A stretch of DNA of 64,000 nt, from positions 1 through 64,000 of the forward strand of contig CAJTSK010000013.1 in the NCBI GenBank assembly GCA_910578835.1, in the 5' to 3' direction. Source of the stretch: an uncultured Muribaculum sp. (GTDB lineage Bacteria > Bacteroidota > Bacteroidia > Bacteroidales > Muribaculaceae). The notes beneath the pieces are model-generated. The model worked only from the letters and a program-made list of their open reading frames with translations, did not search any database and was not told where the DNA came from. The position numbers were made by a program, and so were the translations under genes. Below are positions 8,120 through 16,311 of the stretch, piece by piece; position 1 is the first letter of the stretch; every line of letters begins with the position of its first letter.

Positions 8120-8176
8120 TGTGTAAATTATGACCAATTGGCATATGATTGCCTTTTGTATAATATTTTCCATGAC

Positions 8177-8214
8177 GCCCTATGGACAATAATCTCAGTC
8201 CATAGGGCTTGCTT
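8177..8214 (+). terminator. Hairpin terminator after BspA-like gene
   Basis: GCCCTATGGAC (8177-8187) pairs perfectly with GTCCATAGGGC (8198-8208) around a 10-nt loop and is followed by a T-rich stretch. It lies 58 bp after the stop at 8119. Confidence 0.75.
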
Positions 8215-8222
8215 TATCTGTA

Positions 8223-8336
8223 ATGACTTGGAGTGATGAGCTGAAAGCGGGGATTGATGGATATGTCAAATTATGTGACGGGGTGAACGGCGGCGGGGTG
8301 GAGTTTGTTGTATCTGTAGACTTAACCCCCAAATAA
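8223..8336 (+). CDS. Possible 37-residue small protein
   Basis: ATG 8223 to TAA 8334-8336 encodes MTWSDELKAGIDGYVKLCDG.. and ends FVVSVDLTPK. No family is recognised. It starts only 15 bp after the terminator stem and ends 8 bp before the next small gene, so the two could form a small transcription unit. No TAnnTTTG element is evident directly upstream. Its high GC compared with the preceding gene and its protein-like composition are the only support. Confidence 0.25.
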   Translation: MTWSDELKAGIDGYVKLCDGVNGGGVEFVVSVDLTPK

Positions 8337-8344
8337 CTGAGATT

Positions 8345-8512
8345 ATGTTAGACGAACTGAAAGATAAGGCTGCCGACCTTATGGATAATGAGACAGTAAA
8401 GGAAGTCGTTGAAAAAGCGACTGAGTTTATAAAGACAGAAAAAGGCAAGGAAGTTGTCGAGACTGTCAAAGAGAAAGCCGAGGAATTTATCAAGGACAAA
8501 TTCGGCAAATAA
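8345..8512 (+). CDS. 55-residue highly charged helical protein
   Basis: ATG 8345 to TAA 8510-8512. The protein is almost entirely Lys/Glu/Asp/Ala/Val, with a roughly heptad-spaced pattern (MLDELKDKAADLMDNETV.., KEVVEKATEFIK, KEVVETVKEKAEEFIK). It contains an internal duplication of about 16 residues around KEVVE, indicating amphipathic helices or a short coiled coil. There is no signal peptide or membrane segment. The composition resembles small stress-type helical proteins (YtxH/CsbD-like), but no motif proves a family. A terminator hairpin follows at 8532. The clear coding character makes it a probable real gene. Confidence 0.55.
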   Translation: MLDELKDKAADLMDNETVKEVVEKATEFIKTEKGKEVVETVKEKAEEFIKDKFGK

Positions 8513-8531
8513 TCATTTTGAAATATAAATA

Positions 8532-8565
8532 CAGGGCGCACCGAGGATTACTTCGATGCGCCCTG
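8532..8565. terminator. Hairpin between convergent genes
   Basis: CAGGGCGCA (8532-8540) pairs with TGCGCCCTG (8557-8565), a 9-bp perfect stem. It lies between the small helical gene (plus) and serS (minus). T- and A-rich flanks on both sides suggest it could serve both strands. Confidence 0.6.
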
Positions 8566-8591
8566 ATTAATATATGACCAGGTTACTTTTA

Positions 8592-8648
8592 GAGCTTTTT
8601 AATAATGAATGACCGCCTTGACAGCAATATTTATTATTAAACAAGCTT
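8592..8648. repeat. 57-bp miniature copy of GAGC-ended repeat
   Basis: It begins GAGCTTTTTAATAATGAATG and ends ATTATTAAACAAGCTT, so the two arms pair with each other. It corresponds to the two ends of the 348-bp repeat (10425-10772) with the interior removed. It is flanked on both sides by TTA (8589-8591 and 8649-8651), consistent with a 3-bp TNA target duplication. The right TTA is the complement of the serS stop codon TAA. Confidence 0.65.
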
Positions 8649-9920
8649 TTAGTCGATAATGTCAAATCCGGTGTACTTGCGGAGCACTTCGGGAACAACG
8701 ATGCCTTCAGGCGTCTGATTATTCTCAAGTATAGCCGCCATGATACGCGGCAGGGCAAGTGCCGAGCCGTTAAGTGTATGGCAGAGGCGTGTCTTTTTAT
8801 CCTCGCCACGGTAACGGCATTTCAGACGGTTGGCCTGATAAGTCTCGAAGTTAGATACCGACGACACTTCAAGCCAGCGCTTCTGTGCTGCCGAGAACAC
8901 CTCGAAGTCAAAGGTGATTGCCGAGGTAAACGACATGTCGCCGCCACATAGACGGAGTATGTGCCAGGGCAATCCAAGCTTTTCGAGCAATCCCTGCACA
9001 TGGTCTTTCATCTCTTCGAGTGCGGCATAAGAATTTTCCGGCTTCTCGATACGCACGATTTCCACCTTGTCAAACTGATGGAGGCGGTTGAGTCCGCGCA
9101 CATCTTTTCCGTAACTGCCTGCCTCACGGCGGAAGCATGCCGAATAAGCGCAGTTTTTAACCGGCAGACGGTCGGCATTAAGTATCACGTCGCGATACAG
9201 GTTGGTGACAGGCACTTCGGCAGTAGGAATCAGATAGAGATTGTCTTCGTTGATATAATACATCTGTCCCTCCTTGTCGGGAAGCTGTCCTGTGCCGTAG
9301 CCCGAAGCCTCGTTGACCACATAGGGAGGCTGCACTTCAAGATAGCCTGCCTTTCCTGCCTCGTCAAGGAAAAACTGGATAAGGGCACGCTGAAGACGTG
9401 CGCCCTTTCCGAGATACACGGGAAATCCCGCGCCGGTTATCTTCACGCCGAGGTCAAAGTCGATGATATTATATTTTTTAGCAAGGTCCCAGTGGGGAAG
9501 TGCGTCGGCGGGAAGGTCGGGAATCTGTCCGCCTGTCTTTTCAACCACGTTGTCTTCGGCAGTCTTTCCTTCGGGCACCATGTCGCAAGGCACATTAGGG
9601 ATAGAGAGCAATATATCGCGTATTTCCACCTCAGTGCGCGACAATTCATCAGCGATAGCTTTCTGCTCCTCTTTAAGAGCCGCCACAGCCGCCTTTGCCT
9701 TCTCGGCTTCTTCCTTGTTGCCCTCCTTCATGAGCTTGCCTATCGAAGCTGCAAGCTTGTTAAGCTCGGCAGCCTTGGTGTCGTTGCTAAGCTGAGTCTT
9801 GCGACGGTTGTCGTCAAGTTCGAGTATCTTGTTTATGGTGACAGAGCCATCATAACCTTTCACGGCAAGACGCTCAATAATGCGTTGAGGGTCTTCCTTT
9901 ATTTGCTGTATTGTAAGCAT
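8649..9920 (-). CDS. serS: Seryl-tRNA synthetase
   Basis: 423 residues, the usual SerRS length. The N-terminal long antiparallel coiled-coil arm (about residues 30-110, rich in Lys/Glu/Ala) contacts the tRNA variable arm. The class II catalytic core follows, with motif 2 (ACFRREAGSYGKDVRGLNRLHQF) and motif 3 (NGSALALPRIMAAILENNQ, about residue 384 onward). The enzyme charges tRNA-Ser and is essential. Motif 3 has Ala and Pro where many enzymes have Gly and Val/Gly, a modest variation. It lies 36 bp downstream of yqeY in the same direction and is likely co-transcribed with it. Its stop codon coincides with the target duplication of the mini repeat. Confidence 0.96.
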   Translation of the reverse strand: MLTIQQIKEDPQRIIERLAVKGYDGSVTINKILELDDNRRKTQLSNDTKAAELNKLAASIGKLMKEGNKEEAEKAKAAVAALKEEQKAIADELSRTEVEIRDILLSIPNVPCDMVPEGKTAEDNVVEKTGGQIPDLPADALPHWDLAKKYNIIDFDLGVKITGAGFPVYLGKGARLQRALIQFFLDEAGKAGYLEVQPPYVVNEASGYGTGQLPDKEGQMYYINEDNLYLIPTAEVPVTNLYRDVILNADRLPVKNCAYSACFRREAGSYGKDVRGLNRLHQFDKVEIVRIEKPENSYAALEEMKDHVQGLLEKLGLPWHILRLCGGDMSFTSAITFDFEVFSAAQKRWLEVSSVSNFETYQANRLKCRYRGEDKKTRLCHTLNGSALALPRIMAAILENNQTPEGIVVPEVLRKYTGFDIID

Positions 9921-9956
9921 ATAATGATGTTGTTAAATTTGTTTCGGCGAGTTACT

Positions 9957-10406
9957 TCAAGCAAGCAGTTCCTTTACTTTGGCAGAGATTGCACGACCGT
10001 CGGCACGTCCGGCGAGAGCCTTGGAAGCGACACCCATCACCTTTCCCATCTCTTTGGCTGAAGTGGCTCCGGTCTGGGCTATGATTTTGCGCAGTTCCTC
10101 GGTAAGCTCCTCTTCGGTAAGCTGCTTCGGCAGATACTCTTCAATGATAGCAGCCTGCGCCAATTCATCACCGGCGAGGTCGGCACGATTCTGCGAATTA
10201 TAGATTTCAGCACTTTCCTTGCGCTGCTTTACCATCTTTACAAGTATTTTCATCGCGGCATCGTCGGAGAGCACGCCGTCGGCACCGGGAGCTGTCTTTG
10301 CCTCAAGAAATTCTTTTTTGACACCACGCAGAGTCTCAAGCCTCACGCGGTCCTTTGCGAGCATTGCCGACTTAATGTCGGAGCTGATTTTGTCAAATAA
10401 ATCCAT
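9957..10406 (-). CDS. yqeY: GatB/YqeY domain protein
   Basis: 149 residues matching the YqeY family throughout: MDLFDKISSDIKSAMLAKDRVRLETLRGVKKEFLEAK at the N-terminus, MVKQRKESAEIY.., EEYLPKQLTEEELTEELRKII and AKEMGKVMGVASKALAGRADGRAISAKVKELLA at the C-terminus. The domain is related to the tail of GatB and is thought to bind tRNA; a precise role is not established. It lies upstream of serS. Its start codon is only 18 bp from the end of the 348-bp repeat copy at 10425, so its promoter must lie inside or beyond that repeat. Confidence 0.9.
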   Translation of the reverse strand: MDLFDKISSDIKSAMLAKDRVRLETLRGVKKEFLEAKTAPGADGVLSDDAAMKILVKMVKQRKESAEIYNSQNRADLAGDELAQAAIIEEYLPKQLTEEELTEELRKIIAQTGATSAKEMGKVMGVASKALAGRADGRAISAKVKELLA

Positions 10407-10424
10407 TTGCTATGAATATTTTAA

Positions 10425-10772
10425 GAGCTTGTTTAATAATAAATGTTACCGTCAGGGCGGTCATTCGTCGAGCAGATTTTTGTTTGCGATGAGGGAGTTA
10501 TGGGGTTCCATAACGACCGAAGAGCAGGCGGAAAGATGCCGGTGAATGACCGACGGGAGGTAATTTGTTTCATATCGTTGATATATTTTTGCATTTGTTT
10601 CAAAGTCCGTCAAGAGGTTGAGTGATTATAAAGTTACCTTTAGTCTCGTATATCTTGGTCGCTTTTCACCCTGTTTCTCAGTCGTGTACATAAAGTACAC
10701 TCCTTCGTCACATGTCGAAAATCGTCTCAAGCTATACGACCCTGCCGGCAACATTTATTATTAAACAAGCTC
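10425..10772. mobile_element. 348-bp MITE-like repeat, copy 1
   Basis: The left end begins GAGCTTGTTTAATAATAAAT and the right end is its inverse (ATTTATTATTAAACAAGCTC). The terminal inverted repeats are about 33 bp and extend into CCGTCAGG/CCTGCCGG. The element is flanked by TAA at 10422-10424 and 10773-10775. The interior matches copy 2 (27407-27754) in reverse orientation over its whole length with scattered differences. It has no reading frame resembling a transposase, so it is non-autonomous. It contains TATTTTTG at 10584-10591 (plus strand), a possible outward promoter toward the polyferredoxin-thyA-folA operon. Confidence 0.8.
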
Positions 10773-10852
10773 TAAGTAACTCTTAAAAATAAGTTTGCAA
10801 TAATAGTGTCGCGGCAACCCCTGCCGGCAACATCTATCATTAACCAAACCTC
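10773..10852. repeat. Decayed repeat fragments next to copy 1
   Basis: 10820-10852 reads CCTGCCGGCAACATCTATCA.. and continues to ACCTC TTA, a degenerate second copy of the right end of the 348-bp repeat. 10773-10793 (TAAGTAACTCTTAAAAATAA..) resembles an arm of the inverted-repeat unit at 22302-22405. TAAGTTTG at 10792-10799 fits the promoter core. The stretch 10773-10926 holds no gene. Confidence 0.45.
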
Positions 10853-10887
10853 TTAATCACGCAAAATTACTAATAATAAGATATTGA

Positions 10888-10920
10888 TTGAAATTTTATC
10901 CATGGATTTTTGTAATTTTG
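10888..10920 (+). promoter_or_regulatory. Promoter directly in front of polyferredoxin gene
   Basis: TTG at 10888-10890 and TAATTTTG at 10913-10920. The ATG of the downstream gene is at 10927, only 6 nt after the -7 element, so the transcript would begin at or next to the start codon. Confidence 0.5.
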
Positions 10921-10926
10921 TTGAAT

Positions 10927-11901
10927 ATGAGTAAAAGGCACTCATCAAGAACGGGACTTAGACGATGGCGCATAGTCATCTCCGTCGCCATCTTCGTGAT
11001 GGTGACACTGCTCTGGGTGGAATACAGCGAACTGTTTCTGCGACCGCTCGGATGGGTGTCACGTATACAGGTATTTCCCGTCGCCGTAGGGCTGTCGGTG
11101 ACCATGATTATATTCTGGCTGCTTGTCGCGGTACTTTTCGGCAGGGTATATTGCTCCTCGGTATGCCCCGTCGGCACATGGCTCGACATCATAGGCAGTG
11201 CCGGACGAAAATCGCGCAAAGGTCCCTCACGCGACTACCGCTATTCGCCTCCCCTCACCCGCTGGCGTTACATAAGCCTCGGAGTGTTTGCGGTAAGCAT
11301 GATTGCCGGTATCGCCATAATCCCGGTAGTGATGGAGCCATACACCATGTATAGCCGCTTTGTCATAAATGTGATAAAACCGGTGTGGGGATGGCTTAAC
11401 AACCAACTCGCATCGATAGGCAACGCCACAGGATGGTGGGACATGTACTATGTAGGACATATCGAGGCGTCGGTATTTGCCGTCATTCTGTCGATAGTGA
11501 CATTCATAGCCATAAGTATCCCGGCATGGTTTTACGGGCGCACATTCTGCAACAGCCTCTGCCCTGTAGGCACGATACTCGGCTTTGCCGCGTCGCGCTC
11601 GATATGGCATATCGACATCGACACCGACCTGTGTACCAACTGCCGAAAATGTGAATACTCATGCAAGGCATCGTGTATCAACCTCAACGACCATACAATC
11701 GACAGCTCGCGCTGCGTCAATTGCTTTGATTGCATCGATGTGTGTCCCGACGACGCTATATTTTATCGCCCCACACGCAAACAGCTCTCAATACCGATGA
11801 TGCAGCGTCTGCTTCCACCAAAGGTGAGCGCGCCAAGTGCATCGGCAAGCACCCCTGTAGCCGGGCTTACCGACTCAATGAATAAACAGAAAAAAGACTG
11901 A
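10927..11901 (+). CDS. NapH/CcoG-like 4Fe-4S membrane protein
   Basis: 324 residues. Five or so transmembrane segments carry two CxxxCP motifs, GRVYCSSVCPVGTWLDI and GRTFCNSLCPVGTILGF, as in NapH/MauN-type membrane ferredoxins. A cytoplasmic bacterial ferredoxin domain follows (CTNCRKCEYSCKASC and CVNCFDCIDVCPDD), suited to two 4Fe-4S clusters. The family passes electrons at the membrane; the partner here is unknown. The start at 10927 is preferred over an upstream ATG at 10888 because the promoter core lies between them. It is followed after 2 bp by thyA and then folA, so the three form one operon; whether the redox protein relates to folate metabolism is not clear. Confidence 0.8.
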   Translation: MSKRHSSRTGLRRWRIVISVAIFVMVTLLWVEYSELFLRPLGWVSRIQVFPVAVGLSVTMIIFWLLVAVLFGRVYCSSVCPVGTWLDIIGSAGRKSRKGPSRDYRYSPPLTRWRYISLGVFAVSMIAGIAIIPVVMEPYTMYSRFVINVIKPVWGWLNNQLASIGNATGWWDMYYVGHIEASVFAVILSIVTFIAISIPAWFYGRTFCNSLCPVGTILGFAASRSIWHIDIDTDLCTNCRKCEYSCKASCINLNDHTIDSSRCVNCFDCIDVCPDDAIFYRPTRKQLSIPMMQRLLPPKVSAPSASASTPVAGLTDSMNKQKKD

Positions 11902-11903
11902 TT

Positions 11904-12698
11904 ATGAAACAATATCTCGACCTGCTCCGCCATGTAAAGGAAAATGGCGCTGACAAAGGTGACCGCACAGGCACCGGCATCCACAGCGTATTCGGCTATC
12001 AGATGCGATTTAATATGGAAGATGGGTTTCCTTTGCTTACCACAAAGAAACTCCACCTCAAATCAATCATCTACGAGCTGCTTTGGTTTCTTAACGGTGA
12101 CACCAATGTAAAATATCTCCAGGAACACGGAGTGAGAATATGGAACGAATGGGCGGACGCCGACGGTGACCTCGGTCCAATTTATGGCTATCAGTGGCGT
12201 AAATGGAAAGATTACAAGGGCGGACACATCGACCAGATTACAGAAGCTATCAACACTATAAAAAACAACCCTGAATCGCGCCGCATCATTGTAAACGCAT
12301 GGAATGTAGCCGACCTTCCCGACATGAAACTGCCACCCTGCCACGCCTTTTTCCAGTTTTATGTGGCAAACGGGCGACTGAGCCTCCAGCTTTACCAGCG
12401 TTCAGCCGACATATTTCTCGGGGTGCCGTTTAATATCGCCTCTTACGCATTGCTGCTGCTAATGGTAGCGCAGGTAACGGGGCTTAAACCGGGTGACTTT
12501 GTCCACACACTCGGCGATGCCCACATTTACAGCAATCACATGGAACAAGTAGAGCTGCAGCTCACACGCGAACCGCGCAAACTGCCTGTGATGAAACTTA
12601 ATCCCGACGTGAAATCCATATTTGATTTCAAATATGAAGATTTCACCCTTGAAGGCTACGACCCGCATCCTCACATCAAAGCAACAGTGGCTGTATGA
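11904..12698 (+). CDS. thyA: Thymidylate synthase
   Basis: 264 residues, the length of E. coli ThyA. It has the N-terminal DRTGTGIHSVFGYQMRF (dUMP phosphate loop), the catalytic Cys in LPPCHAFFQFYV near residue 146, QRSADIFLGVPFNIASYALL, and HIYSNHMEQV at the dUMP-binding end. It converts dUMP and methylene-tetrahydrofolate to dTMP and dihydrofolate. It overlaps folA by 4 bp (ATGA), coupling production of dihydrofolate to the reductase that recycles it. Its coding strand is C-rich. Confidence 0.97.
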   Translation: MKQYLDLLRHVKENGADKGDRTGTGIHSVFGYQMRFNMEDGFPLLTTKKLHLKSIIYELLWFLNGDTNVKYLQEHGVRIWNEWADADGDLGPIYGYQWRKWKDYKGGHIDQITEAINTIKNNPESRRIIVNAWNVADLPDMKLPPCHAFFQFYVANGRLSLQLYQRSADIFLGVPFNIASYALLLLMVAQVTGLKPGDFVHTLGDAHIYSNHMEQVELQLTREPRKLPVMKLNPDVKSIFDFKYEDFTLEGYDPHPHIKATVAV

Positions 12699-13192
12699 CA
12701 AAGATTACGATAATAGCCGCAGTAGCCCGCGGCGGTGCCATAGGCAGAAAAGGCGACCTGCTGTTTCATATCAGCGCCGACCTTAAGCGATTCAAGGCTA
12801 TAACCATGGGAAAACCCGTGATTATGGGGCGCAAGACATTTGAATCATTTCCCAACGGTCCGCTTCCCTGCAGGCGTAATATAGTGATTACCCGACAGAG
12901 CGACTATGCCGCCACCGGAGCGGAAATAGTCTCATCACTTGACGAGGCCCTGCAGCTTGTAGCCCAAGAGGAAGAGGCAATGATTATAGGAGGCGGTGAA
13001 ATCTACCGTCAGGCTTTCCCGATAGCCGATGAACTTCGGCTTACAATGATTGATGCCGAAGTTGACGACGCCGACACTTTCATGCCGGCAATAGACAGCG
13101 AAGCGTGGATAGTGAAAGAGCAATCCGACTCCTTCACCGACCCACGCAGCGGTGTGACATATCATTTTGCCGACTTCACGCGCCGGCACTGA
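12695..13192 (+). CDS. folA: Dihydrofolate reductase
   Basis: 165 residues. The DHFR landmarks are AAVARGGAIGRKGDLLFHISADLKRFK (the usual W in the LPW loop is replaced, LLFHISAD), PVIMGRKTFESFPNGPLPCRRNIVIT, and EEAMIIGGGEIYRQAFPIADELRLTMIDAEVDDADTFMP. It reduces dihydrofolate to tetrahydrofolate with NADPH and completes the thymidylate cycle with ThyA, whose gene it overlaps by 4 bp. The stop codon abuts that of era, which runs the other way, with no spacer. Phe in place of Trp next to the active-site Asp-type residue is a visible variation, also seen in other Bacteroidota. Confidence 0.94.
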   Translation: MTKITIIAAVARGGAIGRKGDLLFHISADLKRFKAITMGKPVIMGRKTFESFPNGPLPCRRNIVITRQSDYAATGAEIVSSLDEALQLVAQEEEAMIIGGGEIYRQAFPIADELRLTMIDAEVDDADTFMPAIDSEAWIVKEQSDSFTDPRSGVTYHFADFTRRH

Positions 13193-14083
13193 TTATTCTA
13201 TATATCCAAACGAGCGCAATTTGTTTTCGCGGTTGCGCCAGTCTTTCTCGACCTTTACAAAGAGTTCGAGATATACATGCTTGTCAAAAAATTTCTCTAT
13301 ATCTTTACGCGCCTCGGTGCCTATCCTTTTCAGCATCGAGCCACCCTTGCCTATGATTATACCTTTCTGAGAGTCGCGCTCAACATAGATGACGGTCATT
13401 ATATGGATACTGTCATCTTTTTCTTCAAACTTTTCAACAAACACCTCAACCGAGTAAGGCACTTCCTTATCCAGATTGGTGAGCAGCTTTTCACGTATAA
13501 TCTCGGTGACAAAGAAGCGTGCCGGCTTGTCGGTCAACGCATCTTTTCCGAAATATGGAGGTGCGACGGGAAGCAGCTCAAGTATACGGCGCATAAGCGT
13601 GTCTACATTAAAGCCAAGCTTAGCCGATGTAGGGAACACCTCGGCATTGGGAAGCAGTTCATTCCATCTGCCCACAATCTTTTCCAGCTCTTCATTGCCC
13701 TTGAGCAAATCAATCTTATTTATCACCAGAAGCACCGGCACACTCTCCTTTGCCACCTTGGCAAGGAAATCGGCATTTTTGGTAGGGTCTTCAACTACGT
13801 CGGTGACATAAAGCAACACATCGGCATCAGTGAGCGCACCTTCTGAAAACTCCCTCATCGCTTCCTGCATCTTGTAATTAGGCTTCAACACACCCGGAGT
13901 ATCGGAAAACACTATCTGATAATCGTCGGTGTTGACTATGCCTGTTATACGATGGCGGGTTGTCTGCGCCTTGGAAGTGATTATGCTCAGGCGTTCACCC
14001 ACAAGGTCGTTCATCAGGGTCGACTTGCCTACATTAGGATTTCCCACAATGTTGACAAATCCTGATTTATGATTTTCATTCAT
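13193..14083 (-). CDS. era: GTPase Era
   Basis: 296 residues. Ras-like GTPase domain: G1 GNPNVGKST, G3 FSDTPGV, G4 NKID. It is followed by a KH domain near the C-terminus (IIIGKGGSMLKRIGTEARKDIEKFFDKHVYLELFVKVEKDWR). Era binds the 3' end of 16S rRNA and assists 30S maturation. Length and all GTPase motifs are normal. It lies downstream of the YhcH-like gene in the same direction with a 111-bp gap, and converges with folA without spacing. Confidence 0.97.
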   Translation of the reverse strand: MNENHKSGFVNIVGNPNVGKSTLMNDLVGERLSIITSKAQTTRHRITGIVNTDDYQIVFSDTPGVLKPNYKMQEAMREFSEGALTDADVLLYVTDVVEDPTKNADFLAKVAKESVPVLLVINKIDLLKGNEELEKIVGRWNELLPNAEVFPTSAKLGFNVDTLMRRILELLPVAPPYFGKDALTDKPARFFVTEIIREKLLTNLDKEVPYSVEVFVEKFEEKDDSIHIMTVIYVERDSQKGIIIGKGGSMLKRIGTEARKDIEKFFDKHVYLELFVKVEKDWRNRENKLRSFGYIE

Positions 14084-14194
14084 AATCTTGAATTTTGGTT
14101 ATTATACAATATAACAAATACGGAGCCGAAAAATTTCATCGTGCCCCGTATTTATAGATTTTAGATGCCGCTCACGATTATCAGCCAATATTGC

Positions 14195-14743
14195 TTATCT
14201 GGCATATTCAATCTTGCCTACAAGCTTACGGCTCACGACAGCATCGCCTTCACCTTTTACCGAGGGCTGGTGCATATCTTTCGGGAAATACAGGAAGAAG
14301 CGGTCAGGACCGGCAACCGAATAGTCGATAGGCTCGTCGGTAGAGTAGTTGGTGCGGTCTTTGACAGGATCATATTCATTGACGGGAGTCACGTGATGGG
14401 CAACGCCCATAAGTTCATTACCTTCGTAAGTGTACTGAAGATCGATGAAATTTTCATGAGACTCTATCTTTGTGTCATCGGCACCCTTGGGGGTATATTC
14501 AAGCACATTAATCCAAAGACGTCCTTCCTCAAGCACTATTTTACCCTGGGCAAGTGTCTTGGGGTCGGTCTCGGCAAGATATTTGAAGAGCTTGTCCCAT
14601 AAAGGACGGTTGAGCTTATATTGTGTTGCAAACTCCACTGCATCTATCGATTCATCGGCGGTTACGTTCCATCCGTTTGCCCATTCGCGGCTGTCGACCC
14701 ATTTACGGGCCTCTTCGCTGTTGATTTCAGGATTTACTGACAT
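14195..14743 (-). CDS. YhcH/YjgK/YiaL family protein
   Basis: 182 residues of the DUF386 (NanQ-like) beta-barrel family. Visible signatures are INVLEYTPKGADDTKIESHENFIDLQYTYEG, GVAHHVTPVNEYD and RFFLYFPKDMHQPSV, which include the conserved His and Glu/Asp residues that line the metal-binding pocket. Studied members are sugar anomerases or related to sialic-acid use; the substrate here cannot be read from sequence. The start at 14743 (MSVNPEINSEE) is chosen over an upstream ATG at 14779. The promoter core TAAATTTG (14777-14784, minus strand) covers that upstream codon and leaves a 33-nt leader. Confidence 0.85.
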   Translation of the reverse strand: MSVNPEINSEEARKWVDSREWANGWNVTADESIDAVEFATQYKLNRPLWDKLFKYLAETDPKTLAQGKIVLEEGRLWINVLEYTPKGADDTKIESHENFIDLQYTYEGNELMGVAHHVTPVNEYDPVKDRTNYSTDEPIDYSVAGPDRFFLYFPKDMHQPSVKGEGDAVVSRKLVGKIEYAR

Positions 14744-14799
14744 AATTAATATAATTGGTTTATTATGGTATTTCCGCAAATTTAGTCAACTCCATCCTA

Positions 14800-15290
14800 T
14801 TCTCCAAATTAGTTGTCGATGTTTTAGTTGTTGTTTAGTTGTTAACAACAGTGTTGAAAATTAAAGATAACTATCCAAAAGATTTTGATAAATAAATTTG
14901 GATTATTGCCATGATAAAATTATAGCATCTTCAGGCTATCGGCTACAAATTAATTATATCATAGATTTAAAGCAGATATCAACGTGATTTTGCATAGTTA
15001 TCAATATCTCAACCCCTATCAACTTATTTACACAGCCACTTATCAACCATATGTAAATAAACATGCAAACTCACTGAGTATCACTCGCTTTATATGTTAA
15101 TAAACATAGCAATGATGTTAACCGTACATCAATAACTTAATATACAAGAAAAATACATAAAACTTATCATAGCTATTAACACCTATTACTACCACTATAA
15201 AAGAGATTTTCTAAAAAAATTTTTCTCTAAAAATAAAAAGAGTTGATGATAATAAGGGTCGATAAGTGAGTAAGGATGGCAATGGTTAAA
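14800..15290. other. Candidate replication origin (oriC)
   Basis: A gene-free stretch of about 490 bp, very AT-rich and containing A/T tracts (15205-15240). DnaA-box-like words cluster here: TTATCAATA 14998-15006, CTATCAACT 15016-15024, TTATTTACA 15024-15032, TTATCAACC 15040-15048, TTATCATAG 15164-15172, and on the minus strand TTATCGACC at 15257-15265. TTAACAACA is at 14842-14850. In lines I counted, plus-strand genes to the left are C-rich and those to the right are often G-rich, as expected at an origin. dnaA itself is not nearby, which is not unusual in this phylum. It is an inference from composition and motifs only. Confidence 0.42.
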
Positions 15291-15333
15291 AATTTTCGTA
15301 TCTTTGCGGATATATATAATATATATTATAGGT

Positions 15334-16269
15334 ATGGATCTTAAGGAAGAGATTCTTCAACTGAAGAAAGAGAAAAATGCGGTTATACTCGCTCATTATT
15401 ATGTAAACGGCGACATTCAGGATATAGCCGATTATATCGGTGACAGCCTTGCGCTGGCTCAGATTGCATCACGGCTGGAAGAGCCCGTGATTGTATTATG
15501 TGGTGTCAACTTCATGGGGGAGACTGCAAAGATACTCTGCCCTGACAAGACAGTGCTCCTTCCTGACATGGAAGCGGGATGCTCGCTTGCCGACAGCTGC
15601 AAGGCTGACGAGTTTGCTGCGTTCATAAAGGAGAACCCCGGTCACACTGTGATAAGCTATGTCAATACATCGGCGGCGGTGAAAGCTCACACCGATGTTG
15701 TGGTTACCTCATCAAATGCGCGTCAGATTGTAGAGACATTCCCCGAAGATACTCCTATTATATTCGGACCTGACCGTAACCTGGGGTCTTATATAAATGC
15801 AGTCACCGGGCGTAACATGAAGTTGTGGAACGGTGCATGTCATGTCCATGAGCAATTTTCTGTCGAAAAGATTGCCGCCCTTAAAAAGGAGCATCCCGGA
15901 GCAAAAGTGCTTGTACATCCTGAATGTAAGGGACAGGTGCTCGCTCTTGCCGACAAGGTAGGGTCGACAGCCGCTCTGCTTAATTATGCCGTGGCGAGCG
16001 ACGAGAAAGAGTTTATCGTTGCTACAGAGAGCGGCATTCTGCATGAGATGCAGAAGCGCTGTCCCGAAAAGGTGTTTATACCTGCACCTCCCGCCGACTC
16101 CACCTGTGCATGTAACGACTGCGCCTATATGAAGCTCAACACACTTGAAAAGCTGCGTGACTGCCTGCGCGACGGCAAGCCGGAGATGCATGTCGACAAG
16201 GATGTCGCCGAAAAGGCAATACGCCCTATTAAGAAGATGCTTGAGATAAGCGCGACCCTGGGACTTTGA
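15334..16269 (+). CDS. nadA: Quinolinate synthase A
   Basis: 311 residues from ATG 15334. NadA condenses iminoaspartate with dihydroxyacetone phosphate using a 4Fe-4S cluster. Three Cys positions fit the cluster ligands: VLCGVNFMGETAKIL (after residue 70), WNGACHVHEQF, and DSTCACNDCAYMKLNTLEKL near the C-terminus. Other landmarks are AVILAHYYVNGDIQDIADYIGDSLALAQIA and HPECKGQVLALADKVGSTAALL. The promoter core TATCTTTG is at 15299-15306, giving a short leader. It lies alone before leuS (42-bp gap); nadB and nadC are not in the window. Confidence 0.95.
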   Translation: MDLKEEILQLKKEKNAVILAHYYVNGDIQDIADYIGDSLALAQIASRLEEPVIVLCGVNFMGETAKILCPDKTVLLPDMEAGCSLADSCKADEFAAFIKENPGHTVISYVNTSAAVKAHTDVVVTSSNARQIVETFPEDTPIIFGPDRNLGSYINAVTGRNMKLWNGACHVHEQFSVEKIAALKKEHPGAKVLVHPECKGQVLALADKVGSTAALLNYAVASDEKEFIVATESGILHEMQKRCPEKVFIPAPPADSTCACNDCAYMKLNTLEKLRDCLRDGKPEMHVDKDVAEKAIRPIKKMLEISATLGL

Positions 16270-16311
16270 TACCGGGTCAGCTTCCTGTTTATTGAAAAAA
16301 TTATTTACATT

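Noticed and set aside
8223..8512. Toxin-antitoxin pair
   Set aside because: Neither small protein shows a toxin fold or a DNA-binding motif; small size and pairing alone are not enough.
10443..10625. Protein-coding genes within the 348-bp repeats
   Set aside because: The frames differ between the two copies and show no protein signature; the repeat is better explained as non-coding.
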